This document shows, piece after piece, positions 16,718 through 26,046 of a stretch of DNA of 64,000 nt. A program made the translations under genes and the position numbers. Source of the DNA: PALSA-612 sp963742925 (GTDB lineage Bacteria > Actinomycetota > Thermoleophilia > Gaiellales > Gaiellaceae); contig CAVUNV010000010.1 of the NCBI GenBank assembly GCA_963742925.1, positions 17,231 through 81,230 on the forward strand, in the 5' to 3' direction. How positions within the stretch are numbered: position 1 is the first letter of the stretch; each line of letters starts with the position of its first letter. The notes below the pieces were generated by a model that worked only from the letters and a program-made list of their open reading frames with translations, searched no databases and had not been told where the DNA came from.

Positions 16718-18103
16718 CTATCCCGGCCTCGCGGCAGGTGGCTCCCGGCCTGCCGACGCGGTCTGCGCGGCCCGCAGCTCGTCAGCCTTCCGTAGCGGCT
16801 CCTCGTCATACAGGTGGCACTCGACCTGCACTCCGTCGACATCTACGAGCCTGGGCTCGATGGGGTCGTTCCACTCGACGTCCACGCTGCCGTCGACCGC
16901 GGTCAACGACCGAAGGCCCGTCCAGAACGGCTCGCCCGGATCCCGGGCGCGGATGCGCTCGAGGATCGTGAGCAGATCGCGAGCCTGCGCCCCTTTCCTG
17001 ACCGGGATGCGGACACTGGTGGCGGGAGATTCGAGGGGCGAGAGGTCATCGATGACCGCCAGCTCCGATTCGTACTCCTCCTCCGCCGTATGTGTCCACC
17101 GTGCCTCGAGCAGGTCCTTCAGGTCGCGCGTTTCCCAGCCGCAGACCTCGAACGCCTGATTGCAGCGAGGATGGAACGAGCATCCGAGCGGAGGGCGAGC
17201 TGCGTCGGGAACCTCACCTCTCGGGAGGTCGCGCGGAATGCTCTTGCGCGGGTCGGGCTCGGGAATCGCGCGCAGAAGAGCCTTCGTGTACGGATGCTTC
17301 GGATCCTCGTAGATCGCGGCCGAGGGGCCGATCTCCACGATCCGGCCGAGATACATGATCGCGATGCGGTCGCAGAAGAACTTCGCGGTCGCAAGGTCGT
17401 GAGTGATGTAGAGATACGTGAGGTCGAAATCGCGCTTGAGCGCGAGCATCAGCTCCAGGATCTTCGCCCGCACGCTCATGTCGAGCATCGAGACCGGCTC
17501 GTCGGCGACGAGCAGCACCGGGTTGAGGACGATCGCCCGCGCGATCACGGCACGTTGCTTCTGCCCTCCGGACAGATCGGACGGGTACTTGTCCAGGAAC
17601 TGATCGGCGGGCGCGAGGCCGACGTGCTCCAGGATGGTCGCCACCCGTCGACGCATCTGGTCTCGGCCCTTCACGAGGCGATGGATCTGGAGCGGATGGC
17701 CGACGGCCTGCGCGATCGTCATGGCAGGGTTCAGCGACGCGTGCGGATCCTGGAAGACGATCTGCATCCTCTTCCGGAGGTCGCGCAGTGCCCGTTCGCC
17801 CAGGTTCGTGATCTCCTGCCCTTCGAACACGACGCTTCCCGACGTGGCCGGGACGAGGCCGAGAATCGTCCGGCCGAGCGTCGTCTTGCCGCTCCCGGAC
17901 TCACCGACGAGGCCGAGCACCTCGCCTTTTCGAAGGTCGAGCGACACATCGTCGACGGCCCTTACCTGTCCGGCCTCGCGACCGAGCAGCCGGTCGCCGA
18001 AGCTGCCTCGGATCGAGTAGTACGTCTTCAGGTTCCGGATCGACACCAGAACCGAGGGATCGTTCCCCGACGCAGGATCCGTCGCGCCGTCGACACCCTC
18101 CAT
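16718..18103 (-). CDS. oligopeptide ABC transporter ATP-binding protein (OppF/DppF type) with inserted segment
   Basis: 461 residues. ATPase core: Walker A GESGSGKTTLGRTIL, signature LSGGQKQRAVIARAIV, Walker B VLLVADEP, D-loop SMLDMSV, H-loop THDLATAKF. The C-terminal Cys-rich peptide-transporter region begins at LGCSFHPRCNQAFEVCGWE. It is interrupted by about 100 residues before the final VQVECHLYDEE, so the four-cysteine motif is split. The normal size is about 330 residues. It starts one base beyond the stop of the second ATPase gene. It energises import of peptides bound by the protein encoded at 21262-22848. Confidence 0.9.
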   Translation of the reverse strand: MEGVDGATDPASGNDPSVLVSIRNLKTYYSIRGSFGDRLLGREAGQVRAVDDVSLDLRKGEVLGLVGESGSGKTTLGRTILGLVPATSGSVVFEGQEITNLGERALRDLRKRMQIVFQDPHASLNPAMTIAQAVGHPLQIHRLVKGRDQMRRRVATILEHVGLAPADQFLDKYPSDLSGGQKQRAVIARAIVLNPVLLVADEPVSMLDMSVRAKILELMLALKRDFDLTYLYITHDLATAKFFCDRIAIMYLGRIVEIGPSAAIYEDPKHPYTKALLRAIPEPDPRKSIPRDLPRGEVPDAARPPLGCSFHPRCNQAFEVCGWETRDLKDLLEARWTHTAEEEYESELAVIDDLSPLESPATSVRIPVRKGAQARDLLTILERIRARDPGEPFWTGLRSLTAVDGSVDVEWNDPIEPRLVDVDGVQVECHLYDEEPLRKADELRAAQTASAGREPPAARPG

Positions 18104-19138
18104 CTACGCTTCCTCCGCGACTGCGATCTCGTCCTTCTCGAGGGCTTCTCTGCCTCCTGCGAAGATCTCCTGTGTCGGGCCATGGAGCCAGCACTGCACC
18201 CGCCTCCCGGCATGCGTGCGAATCTCGATCGGATCCTTTTCCGGGCAGATGCGCATGGCATCGGGACAGCGTGGGTAGAAGCGGCAGCCGGAGGGTGGGT
18301 CGATCAGGCTCGGAGGCGCCCCCGGGATCGAGTGCAGCTCCACCGTGTCGAGCGAGATGGTCGAGCGCAGGAGCTCCCGGGTGTAGGGGTGGCTCGGCTC
18401 GGTGAAGACCTCGACCGCGGGCCCCTCCTCGACGATCTTCCCCGCATACATGACCGCCACGCGGTCGCACGCCTCGGCGACGATGCCGAGGTTGTGCGTG
18501 ATGAGCAGCAGTGCGGTGCCGAAGTTCCGCTTCAGGTCGGCCAGGATGGCGAGGATCTGGGCCTCGACGATGACGTCGAGCGACGTCGTAGGCTCATCGG
18601 CGACGAGCAGCTTCGGCCGGAGTACCAGGGCAAGAGCGATCATGATGCGCTGGCGCATGCCGCCGGAGAATTCGTGCGGGTACTGGCGGAAGCGCGTTGG
18701 CGGGATGCCCATCTTGCCGAGTGTCTCGAGCGACCGGCTCCTGACCTCCTTGTTGCCGAGCTTCGGTTCGTGCTGCTGGATCGTCTCCCGGAAGTGGTCC
18801 TCGATGCGCATCAAAGGGTTCAGGCGTGTCATCGGCTCCTGGAAGATCAGTCCCAGGTCGGGGCCGCGCAGACCTCGCAGCGTCTTGGGACGGAGGCCCA
18901 CCAGGTTGCGGCCGCCGTAGAGCACCTGCCCGTCCGACTCGGCGCCGTCGGGGAGCAGACCCAGAATGCCCCGACCGAGCGTCGACTTGCCGCAGCCGGA
19001 CTCCCCCACCAGCCCGACGACCTCTCCGGCGCCGATGTCGAGTGACACACCGTCGACGGCGCGGACAGGGCCTCGCACCGTCCCGTAGTAGACGCGAAGA
19101 GCGCGCACCGACACGACAGGCGTCGCCGGCGTGGTCAA
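18104..19138 (-). CDS. oligopeptide ABC transporter ATP-binding protein (OppD/DppD type)
   Basis: About 344 residues from the TTG at 19138, which has GGAGGA six bases upstream. Walker A GESGCGKSTLGRGIL, Q-loop LIFQEPMTRLNPLM, signature FSGGMRQRIMIALAL, Walker B LLVADEPTTSLDV and the C-terminal cluster CRFYPRCPDAMRICPEKDP are all present. The frame is open into the upstream permease, but that apparent fusion is explained by an extra base in the permease gene: the TTGA overlap of stop and start is restored when it is removed. Partner ATPase to 16718-18103. Confidence 0.92.
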   Translation of the reverse strand: MTTPATPVVSVRALRVYYGTVRGPVRAVDGVSLDIGAGEVVGLVGESGCGKSTLGRGILGLLPDGAESDGQVLYGGRNLVGLRPKTLRGLRGPDLGLIFQEPMTRLNPLMRIEDHFRETIQQHEPKLGNKEVRSRSLETLGKMGIPPTRFRQYPHEFSGGMRQRIMIALALVLRPKLLVADEPTTSLDVIVEAQILAILADLKRNFGTALLLITHNLGIVAEACDRVAVMYAGKIVEEGPAVEVFTEPSHPYTRELLRSTISLDTVELHSIPGAPPSLIDPPSGCRFYPRCPDAMRICPEKDPIEIRTHAGRRVQCWLHGPTQEIFAGGREALEKDEIAVAEEA

Positions 19139-20140
19139 GCCGTTTCCTCCGCGGCTTCCTGGCCGGCCGGCTGCGGCTCCGAGATCGACCTTCGCGATCG
19201 ACCGGCGGCGCAGGACCGGGTTGATCGTCTCGTTCAGGCCCTCGCCGAGGAGGGTCAGGCCCGTGACGAGGAGCACGATCGCCAGACCCGGGAACAGTGC
19301 CGTCCACCAGATGCCGGACGCGGAATCCGAGACCGCGCGCTGGATGTCGTAGCCCCACTCCGCCGCGTCGGTGGGCTGGATCCCGTAGCCGAGGAAGCCG
19401 AGCGCAGCCAGCGTGAGGATCGCGTCCGCCGCGTTGAGCGTCGCGATCGGGGGGACGTTCTGGACGACGTTGAAGAAGACGTACTTGCGAATGATCGTGA
19501 ACGGCCCGGCGCCGAGCGCTCGTGCCGCCTCGACGTACGACTCCTCCCGGAGTGTGATCACGTGGTTGCGGACCACGCGGAAGTACAGGGGTATGTACGC
19601 GACGGTGATGGCGATGGCGGCGGTCAGCACCCCCTTGCCGACGCTTCCAGCGAGCAGGAAGGCGATGACGATCGCGAGCAGGAGAAACGGGAAGGCGAGC
19701 ATCGCGTCCATGACCAGCACGAGCGCGCGGTCGAGCTTTCCACCGAAGTAGCCGGAGAGCAGTCCGAGCGAAACGCCGACCGAGAGCGAGAAGGTCAGCG
19801 AGAGCAAGACGACCTTGAGCTCCGTCTGGGTGCCCCAGATCACTCTCGAGAGGACGTCCGTCGATTGGACGGTCGTGCCCATCAGGTGCTCGCTCGAGGG
19901 GGCGGCGAGCTGGGCAAACCGGTGCCCGCCGGAGCGATACTGGTCGAACGAGTACGGCGAGATCACCGGAGCCAGTAACGCGAGCAGGATGAAGAACAGC
20001 GTGATGCCGGCTCCGACCCACAGCATGATGCGCGCGCTGCCCCGGGCATCTGCGACGGGCCCGAGAGCGCGTCTCGCGCCCGGCATGAACCGGCGCGTCG
20101 TCCGGAGCGCAGGCGTCCCGCCGCGGCTCGAAGCCGCCAC
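19135..20140 (-). CDS. oligopeptide ABC transporter permease (OppC/DppC type, one frameshift)
   Basis: About 334 residues, with six membrane segments and the inner-membrane loop EAA motif (EESYVEAARALGAGPFTII). The periplasmic segment after TM1 includes HLMGTTVQSTDVLSRVIWGT, typical of DppC. The GTG start overlaps the preceding permease stop (TAGTG). The conserved part ends at NETINPVLRRR. At 19179-19180 an extra base (minus-strand CTCGGAG for CTCGAG) would remove the natural end; correcting it gives a tail QEAAEETA and a TGA overlapping the next TTG start. Without correction it reads as a permease-ATPase fusion. Confidence 0.85.
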
Positions 20141-21168
20141 TAGTACCTGATCCTCGGGTCGACGTACGCGCTGACGAAGTCGATGATCACGCTCACCGCC
20201 ACGACGACGAGCGCGAAGATCACGATGATCCCCTGAACCGCCGCGTAGTCGCGGTTCTCGAGGTAGAGCACGAGCTCGTGTCCGATGCCCGGCCAGTTGA
20301 ACGTCGTCTCGGTCAGCACGGCGCCGCCGAGCAGCAGCGCCACCTGCAGTCCTACGATGGTGATTACGGGCACGAGTGCGTTCCGGAACGCGTGGTGGTA
20401 GACGACCGAGCGCTCGCCGATCCCTCGGGCCCGGGCGGCCTCGATGTAGTCGTCCTTCATCGTCCTGATCACGTTGACCCGGATCAGGCGGATGAAGACC
20501 CCGGCCGTCACCAGGCCGAGCGTGACCGCAGGCAGGATCAGGTGCGCGCTGACGTCCCTCAGGGCTCCCCAGTTCCGGTCGATGATCGAGTCGACCATGA
20601 AGAGGTTCGTGTGGGTCTGGAGCGTGGCCTGGGTGATCGGGCTCGCACGGTCCGACACCGGCAGCCAGCCCAGGTAGTTGGCGAAGAAGAGCTGGGCCAT
20701 CAGGCCGAGGAAAAACACCGGCGTCGCGTAGATGATGATCCCGAACAGTCTGCCCCCCGCGTCGACCGGGGTGTCGCGAAAGCGCCCGGCCAGAAGGCCG
20801 ATGAGCACGCCGACGATGATGGCCACGATCATCGCGAAGAAGGTGAGCTCGAGCGTTGCGGCCCCGTTCGTCAGGATGATGTCGCTCACCGCGCGGCGGT
20901 CGGTGATCGTCGTGCCGAAGTCCCCGTGGGCGATGTTCCACAGATAGTCGCCGTACTGGGTGTAGATCGGCTTGTCGAAGCCGAGCTGGTGCTTGATCTG
21001 GTTGATCACGGACTGTGGTGCGTGGCCGCCGAGCGACGCGGAGATCGGGTCGCCGGGCGCCACGCGCATCAGCAGGAAGACGAACGTGAGCAGGATGAAG
21101 ACCATCGGCACGACCAGTGCCAGACGCGTGATCGCGTAGGTCCTGAGCGATGTTCCCTGGCCGGCCAC
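20140..21168 (-). CDS. oligopeptide ABC transporter permease (OppB/DppB type)
   Basis: 342 residues with the DppB/OppB N-terminus (TYAITRLALVVPMVFILLTF, RVAPGDPISASLGGHAP), six membrane helices and the cytoplasmic EAA loop DYIEAARARGIGERSVVYHH. It forms the heterodimeric channel with the OppC-type permease. GTG start. It lies 94 bases after the binding-protein gene, with a strong hairpin in that gap that probably lowers permease expression relative to binding protein. Confidence 0.93.
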   Translation of the reverse strand: MAGQGTSLRTYAITRLALVVPMVFILLTFVFLLMRVAPGDPISASLGGHAPQSVINQIKHQLGFDKPIYTQYGDYLWNIAHGDFGTTITDRRAVSDIILTNGAATLELTFFAMIVAIIVGVLIGLLAGRFRDTPVDAGGRLFGIIIYATPVFFLGLMAQLFFANYLGWLPVSDRASPITQATLQTHTNLFMVDSIIDRNWGALRDVSAHLILPAVTLGLVTAGVFIRLIRVNVIRTMKDDYIEAARARGIGERSVVYHHAFRNALVPVITIVGLQVALLLGGAVLTETTFNWPGIGHELVLYLENRDYAAVQGIIVIFALVVVAVSVIIDFVSAYVDPRIRY

Positions 21169-21212
21169 CGTTCCGTCTCCGAGCTTAGTCGCCGCGGGCG
21201 GCGAGAAAACTT

Positions 21213-21241
21213 GGGAGGGGCGCCGTCATGGCGCCCCTCCC
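21213..21241 (-). terminator. hairpin between binding protein and permeases
   Basis: Perfect 12-bp stem (GGGAGGGGCGCC / GGCGCCCCTCCC, five-base loop) followed on the minus strand by AAGTTTTC. Its position after a binding-protein gene suggests partial termination or 3'-end protection, giving more binding protein than permease (known of other ABC operons; inferred here). Confidence 0.75.
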
Positions 21242-21261
21242 CTGCGAGCTGTCGACGCCTG

Positions 21262-22848
21262 TCAGGACTTCGACAGGAGCCAGAACCGCATGTTGAACGC
21301 CGCGTCCAGCGTGGCGTTGATTCCGTGGACGTTGTTGCGGGAGACGGCGATCATCTTCCCCTGCCAGTAGGGGATGATCGGGACGTCCTTGGCGGACAGC
21401 ACCTGCGCTGCCTTGATGGCGGCGAGGCGTGCTGCGGTCGTCTTCGCGCCGTACTCCTGCTTGATCAGCTTGGTCATCTGAGGGCTGCTGTAGCCGTTCG
21501 CCATGAAGTTGTTGGTCTGGTAGAAGGGCACGATGTAGTCCTCGGCGTCCGGGTAGTCCGGGAACCAGCCGAGCTGGAACGCGTTGTAACGCGATCCGGG
21601 CTGAGCGCTGTACTGAGCCCACTCAGCCGACTTGAGGTTGACCTTGAACAGGCCCGACGCGTCGAGGGCGCGCTGGATCTCCGCGTACTCGTCGGCCGAC
21701 GCATCGCCGTAGTGGCTCGGCGTCCACCAGATGTCGAGCGCCACCGGTGTGGAGACGCCCGCGGCCTTGAGCACCGCTCGCGCCTTGGCGACGCTCGGTG
21801 TCCTCCCGTAGACCGAGGCGAAGACATCGATGTGCCCCGGAAGGCCGGCCGGCACCATCGAGAAGAGCGGCTGCACGAGCCCGTGATAGACGCGGGTTGC
21901 GATCGTCTGCCGCGGCATCAGGTACGCGATTGCCTTCCGGACCGCCGGATTGTTGGTCGGAGGACGGGTGGGGTTGAACACCAGGTAACGGATCACGACC
22001 CCGTTGCCGGAATGAACGGTGATGCCGCTCGTCTTGGCCAGCGACCCGTACTCGGTGGGCGTGAAGTCACGGAAGGCCATGTCGATCTCGCCCTTTTGCA
22101 GAGCGAGCTTCATCGTCGACGACTTGGAGTAGTAGTTGATGATCAGGTTGCTCGTCTTCGGCTTCGTCCCCCAGTAGTTCGGGTTGGCCTGGAGCACGGC
22201 CTGCTGCCCCGCGGTGTACTTGACGAGCTTGTACGGGCCTGTGCCGATCTGGGGATCGGTGTTTGCCTGGATCTTGTTGGCCGGGTACGTGTCGCTCGGA
22301 ACGATGAAGCCGGCGTTGGTGGCGAGGATGAACGGCCAGGTGGATTGCGGCGACTTCAGATGGAACGTGACGCCGTAGGTGCCGTTCGTGGTCACGCTCT
22401 TCAGGTTCGAGAGGAGCGCCCAGATGCCCTGGTCACCGTGGATCTTGATCACCCGGTCGAAGGAGAATTTCACGTCTGCGGAGTCGAACGAGGAGCCGTC
22501 CGAGAACTTGACGCCTTTCCTCAGCTTGCAGGTCCAGACCTGCTGGGTCGCGTTGGCGGCGCACCCCGTCGCGAGCACGGGCTTGAGTACAGAGCCGCTC
22601 GGAAAGCCGTACAGGCCCTGGTACAAGGGCAGGTCGAGGGTGAACGACCCGTAGTCGTATTGGTTCGCGGGGTCGATGTTGGTGACCGTGTCGGTCGTGC
22701 CGTCGACCAGCGTGCTGCTCGCTGCCGTAGAACGCGTGGTTGCCGGGCGCGCCGAGGACTGGCTCGCGGCATAGCCGCCCGCCGCCGCCGCGATCGCGAC
22801 GACAACCACCAGGCCGGCGAGCCGCCAGCGAAGATTTCTCAGAGTCAT
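21262..22848 (-). CDS. peptide ABC transporter substrate-binding protein (SBP family 5)
   Basis: 528 residues with an N-terminal membrane-spanning signal (RLAGLVVVVAIAAAAGGYAA); no lipobox cysteine follows, so the protein is probably anchored or secreted. Family-5 features: WTCKLRKGVKFSDGSSFDSADV, GTGPYKLVKYTAGQQAVLQ, AVRKAIAYLMPRQTI and a C-terminal DVPIIPYWQGKMIAVSR. It captures peptides outside the cell for the importer encoded by the following four genes. GAGGAGG precedes the ATG. First gene of the operon. Confidence 0.93.
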   Translation of the reverse strand: MTLRNLRWRLAGLVVVVAIAAAAGGYAASQSSARPATTRSTAASSTLVDGTTDTVTNIDPANQYDYGSFTLDLPLYQGLYGFPSGSVLKPVLATGCAANATQQVWTCKLRKGVKFSDGSSFDSADVKFSFDRVIKIHGDQGIWALLSNLKSVTTNGTYGVTFHLKSPQSTWPFILATNAGFIVPSDTYPANKIQANTDPQIGTGPYKLVKYTAGQQAVLQANPNYWGTKPKTSNLIINYYSKSSTMKLALQKGEIDMAFRDFTPTEYGSLAKTSGITVHSGNGVVIRYLVFNPTRPPTNNPAVRKAIAYLMPRQTIATRVYHGLVQPLFSMVPAGLPGHIDVFASVYGRTPSVAKARAVLKAAGVSTPVALDIWWTPSHYGDASADEYAEIQRALDASGLFKVNLKSAEWAQYSAQPGSRYNAFQLGWFPDYPDAEDYIVPFYQTNNFMANGYSSPQMTKLIKQEYGAKTTAARLAAIKAAQVLSAKDVPIIPYWQGKMIAVSRNNVHGINATLDAAFNMRFWLLSKS

Positions 22849-22959
22849 GAAGCCTCCTCTGTCGAGGTTGGAAAGCCTGTGACCTTCGACCTCCTAGTCG
22901 GAGTGTCAGGAGTATCCCAGACCAGGAGACGGGTTTCTCGGGCAGAAGTTGAGAATCGG

Positions 22960-23988
22960 TCAGTCGAGATCGAGCACGCGCGACTCGTAGATCTCGTCTC
23001 CGGGCCTCAGGGATCTCGCGAGCTTGTAGTGGGCGTTCGCCTCTCTCATCCGGCCGAGCTTCTCGAGGCAGCGTCCGAGCGCGTAGTGCGCGTAGTCGTC
23101 GACCGGCGAGATGTCGAGCGCCGCCCGGAACTCCGCCTCGGCCTCGCTGTAGCGGCCGAGCCGGAAGTAGGCGATCCCGAGCGACTCGCGGATCGAGGCC
23201 TTGGCCGGCTCGCGGCGCTTGGCCTTCTCGAGCGGCACCGTGGCCTGGGCGGCCTGGCCGTTCCGCAGGCGCCGGCGACCCTCCTGGAAGTTGTCGTAGA
23301 CGTCGCTCATAGGCCTTTCAGGTAGCGCGAAGTTCTGCACGACCAAGTCAAGCGGGTCCGTCAAGTCCCGCGTCGGGCCGATCTCGACGCCCGCGATGCG
23401 CGCACCGGAGGCGATCGCACGCTGAAACGCCGTCGCCTGCTCGAACGGAGGCCCGGGAAGCTCGCGCTGCAGCTCGCGCCACACGGCGTCGCCGTGGAAC
23501 CAGAGCGGTGCTCCCGAGAGCGGATTGGCCGGGTCGTCGTCCGGCAGTGCGGTGACGAGCCCGCCCTCGACGCGAACGGCCCAGCGGCCGGGGCCCGGCG
23601 GCGGCTGCCGGCGGACGGCGATCGCACCGTCGTGGCCTCGCGCCGCTGCGAGGAAGCGTCCCATGTCGCCCGGTGTGACGACGGTGTCGGCGGCGACGAC
23701 GAGATACGGCGGCTCGAGCTCGGCCCTGCGCACGGCATCGGCCGAGCCGAGCACCTCGGGCTGGCTCACGAACCGCAGGTCGTGCGGGAAGCCTTCGAGC
23801 AGCCGCTCGACCTGATCCGCCAGGTGGCCCGTCACGACGGTGATGCGGCCGACGCCGGCGTCCTGGAGCTCGCGGAGCACGGTCACGATCACGGGGCGTC
23901 CGTCGATCGGCAGCACGGGCTTCGCGTACCGCTCGGTCACCGGTCGGAGGCGGCGGCCCGCTCCGGCCGCCATCACCACCGCTTCCAC
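22960..23988 (-). CDS. NDP-sugar-type nucleotidyltransferase joined in frame to a TPR protein
   Basis: 342 residues in one frame. Residues 1-225 are a nucleotidyltransferase: VVMAAGAGRRLRPVTERYAKPVLPI with the GxGxRxxP signature, VVAADTVV for the metal aspartate, and DLTDPLDLVVQNF at the end. Residues 227-342 hold tetratricopeptide-type repeats (LGIAYFRLGRYSEAEAEFRAAL, ALGRCLEKLGRMREANAHYK). The junction contains PMSDVYDNF, an internal ATG with a weak GAAAGG site. A neighbouring frame has a TGA ten bases before that ATG, so two separate genes joined by an indel are also possible. The GTG start overlaps the coaBC stop by one base. Confidence 0.72.
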   Translation of the reverse strand: MEAVVMAAGAGRRLRPVTERYAKPVLPIDGRPVIVTVLRELQDAGVGRITVVTGHLADQVERLLEGFPHDLRFVSQPEVLGSADAVRRAELEPPYLVVAADTVVTPGDMGRFLAAARGHDGAIAVRRQPPPGPGRWAVRVEGGLVTALPDDDPANPLSGAPLWFHGDAVWRELQRELPGPPFEQATAFQRAIASGARIAGVEIGPTRDLTDPLDLVVQNFALPERPMSDVYDNFQEGRRRLRNGQAAQATVPLEKAKRREPAKASIRESLGIAYFRLGRYSEAEAEFRAALDISPVDDYAHYALGRCLEKLGRMREANAHYKLARSLRPGDEIYESRVLDLD

Positions 23989-25139
23989 TACAACAGCTCT
24001 TCCACCGCGTCGAGGACGACGGCGGCAATCGCCTCCTTGCGTGCCCTCGCGACGCTGCGCTCACCGGAGCGTGAGATCAGGACGACCTCGTTGTCGGCAG
24101 AGTCGAAGCCGATTCCGGCCTGCGCGACGTCGTTGAAGACGATCAGGTCTGCGTGCTTCGTCTCCAGCTTCGCGCGCGCCCGGACGAGCCCCTCGCTCCC
24201 CATGTCCGCGGCGAAGCCGACGAGAACCTGCCCGTTCGACCGGCTCTCGCCGAGCTCGCGCAGGACGTCCTGCGTAGGCTCGAGCCGCACCGTCCAGTCC
24301 TCCGCGCTCTTCGGCCGCTTGCCTGCGTGTGGCTCGGTGGGCCGGTAGTCGGCGACCGCCGCCGTCATCACGACGACGTCCGTATCGTCCCGGCGCGCCA
24401 GTGCTTCACGGGCCATGTCCTCGGCGGTGGGTGTTTCGACGACCTCGATGCCCGGAGGGACCCGCACGCCGAGGTTCGCGGCCAGCAGCGTCACGGCCGC
24501 GCCGCGCCGCCGGGCCTCCTCCGCGACGGCCACGCCCATCCGGCCGGAGGACCGGTTGCCGACGAAGCGGACGGCGTCGATCGGCTCGCGGGTGCCACCG
24601 GCGGACACGAGGACCCGCCTGCCCTGGAGCGCGCCGCCGTCCCCGAGCAGCACGCGGCAGCGGGCGAAGATCTCCTCCGGTTCGGTCATGCGCCCGGGGC
24701 CGGTCTCGCCCTCGGCGAGCTCGCCCTCCTCGGGGCCGATCAGCTCGACGCCGCGGTCGGCGAGCAGCGCCGCGTTCGCCTGCGTCGCCGGGTGCTCCCA
24801 CATGCGCACGTTCATTGCGGGCGCCACGAGGACACGGCCGGGAAAGGCGAGCGCCGTCTGCGTCAGCACGTTGTCGGCGATGCCGTGCACGAGCTTGGCG
24901 AGCGTGTTCGCCGACAGCGGCGCGACGACGAGCAGGTCGGCGTCGAGGAGATGCGGGTACAGCTCGTGCGGACTATCGCGCCGTGCCAGCGCTTCGAAGG
25001 TCTGCGTGGTCACGAACCGCTCCGCGCCGGGGGTCAGCACGGGCGTCACCTCGTGCCCGGCCTTGACGAGCAGCCGGCAGAGCTCGCACGCCTTGTAGGC
25101 GGCGATCCCACCGGTGACGCCGAGAATCACACGGGCCAT
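23988..25139 (-). CDS. coaBC: phosphopantothenoylcysteine decarboxylase / phosphopantothenate-cysteine ligase
   Basis: 383 residues. The N-terminal flavoprotein decarboxylase (CoaC) has GVTGGIAAYKACEL and the conserved APAMNVRMWEHPAT. The C-terminal synthetase (CoaB) has VLVSAGGTREPIDAVRFVGN and VGFAADMGSEGLVRARAKL with the lysine used in ligation. It makes 4'-phosphopantetheine for coenzyme A in two steps. Start at MARVILGVTGG. It lies 45 bases after rpoZ, the standard gmk-rpoZ-coaBC order. Confidence 0.96.
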   Translation of the reverse strand: MARVILGVTGGIAAYKACELCRLLVKAGHEVTPVLTPGAERFVTTQTFEALARRDSPHELYPHLLDADLLVVAPLSANTLAKLVHGIADNVLTQTALAFPGRVLVAPAMNVRMWEHPATQANAALLADRGVELIGPEEGELAEGETGPGRMTEPEEIFARCRVLLGDGGALQGRRVLVSAGGTREPIDAVRFVGNRSSGRMGVAVAEEARRRGAAVTLLAANLGVRVPPGIEVVETPTAEDMAREALARRDDTDVVVMTAAVADYRPTEPHAGKRPKSAEDWTVRLEPTQDVLRELGESRSNGQVLVGFAADMGSEGLVRARAKLETKHADLIVFNDVAQAGIGFDSADNEVVLISRSGERSVARARKEAIAAVVLDAVEELL

Positions 25140-25184
25140 TGGCCTATTGTGCCCCCGAATCGCGGGCACGGCGAGCCGTGGCAG

Positions 25185-25412
25185 CTAGGAAGGGTACGAG
25201 TACTTGATCTTGCCCTCGGCGATCTCTTCGAGGGCCATGGTCAAGTAGTTCTTCGAGCGCGACTCGACGAGCGGCGGCAGCTCTTCGAAGGTGCCTTCGC
25301 CGAGCTGGTGGTGGTAGTTGTTGATCTGCCGGGCGCGCTTGGCAGCGACGATCACGAGTGCGTAGCGGCAGTCGACGCTCCCGAACAGCTTGTCGATACG
25401 AGGCTGGATCAT
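25185..25412 (-). CDS. rpoZ: DNA-directed RNA polymerase omega subunit
   Basis: 75 residues. MIQPRIDKLFGSVDCRYALVIVAAKRARQIN contains the omega motif in which the polymerase-binding helix carries AAKRARQIN, and the C-terminal NYLTMALEEIAEGKIKY is typical. Omega chaperones the beta' subunit and contributes to the ppGpp site in some bacteria. It lies nine bases after gmk and before coaBC. Confidence 0.95.
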   Translation of the reverse strand: MIQPRIDKLFGSVDCRYALVIVAAKRARQINNYHHQLGEGTFEELPPLVESRSKNYLTMALEEIAEGKIKYSYPS

Positions 25413-25421
25413 GGGGCCATG

Positions 25422-25979
25422 CTAGCGGTCGGCGCTGCTCGCGGCGGCGGTGACGATGGAGACGAGGTCGTCGAGGGCGCGGTCGAGGTCGTCGTTCTCG
25501 ACGACATGGTCGAACAGGCTGGCCTGCAGGAGCTGGCTCTCGGCGAGGTCGAGGCGCTCGCCGATCTCGCCTGCGCTCTCCGTCGCACGCTCCCGCAGCC
25601 GCCGCTCGAGCTCGGCGCGCGGCGCGGTGACGAAGACGGTGACGACGCCCGGTAGCTCCTCCGCCACCTTGAGCGCTCCCTCGGTCTCCAGCTCGAGGAC
25701 GGGGATCCGCCCCTCGCGTCCGATCCGCTCGACCTCCTCGCGCAGCGTGCCGTACCGCTGGCCCGACACGTAGGTGACGTGCTCCAGGAACTCCCCGTTT
25801 GCGACCCGGCGGGCGAAGTCGGCGTCGGAGAGGTAGTAGTAGTCGCGGCCCTCCTGCTCTCCCTCGCGCCGCAGCCGGGTCGTCGCGGAGACGGCCAGCT
25901 CGAGCTCGGCGACCCGCGGCAGCAGCGCGCGGATCAGCGTGCCCTTGCCCGCCCCGGACGGGCCGGTGATCACGATCAC
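25422..25979 (-). CDS. gmk: guanylate kinase
   Basis: 185 residues from the GTG at 25979 (GGGGAG site), the canonical length; a TTG at 26066 would overlap mihF and add 29 non-conserved residues. P-loop ITGPSGAGKGTLIRALL, GMP-binding SATTRLRREGEQEGRDYYYL and GEFLEHVTYVSGQRYGT, and the C-terminal lid are present. It phosphorylates GMP to GDP. The mihF-gmk-rpoZ-coaBC order is characteristic of actinobacteria. Confidence 0.93.
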   Translation of the reverse strand: MIVITGPSGAGKGTLIRALLPRVAELELAVSATTRLRREGEQEGRDYYYLSDADFARRVANGEFLEHVTYVSGQRYGTLREEVERIGREGRIPVLELETEGALKVAEELPGVVTVFVTAPRAELERRLRERATESAGEIGERLDLAESQLLQASLFDHVVENDDLDRALDDLVSIVTAAASSADR

Positions 25980-26046
25980 GGGCAGCTCCCCGCCGCCGGG
26001 CTTCTCACGACGCCGCCTCAGGCCGAGCAGACCTCCGGCGCGGCCT

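Noticed and set aside
18104..20140. A natural permease-ATPase fusion in the peptide importer
   Set aside because: The ATPase has its own TTG with GGAGGA, and one base at 19179-19180 restores a permease stop overlapping it.
20278..23325. Open frame of about 1015 codons on the plus strand opposite the peptide importer genes
   Set aside because: Antisense shadow of two permease/binding-protein genes with complete motifs; no ribosome-binding site or domain.
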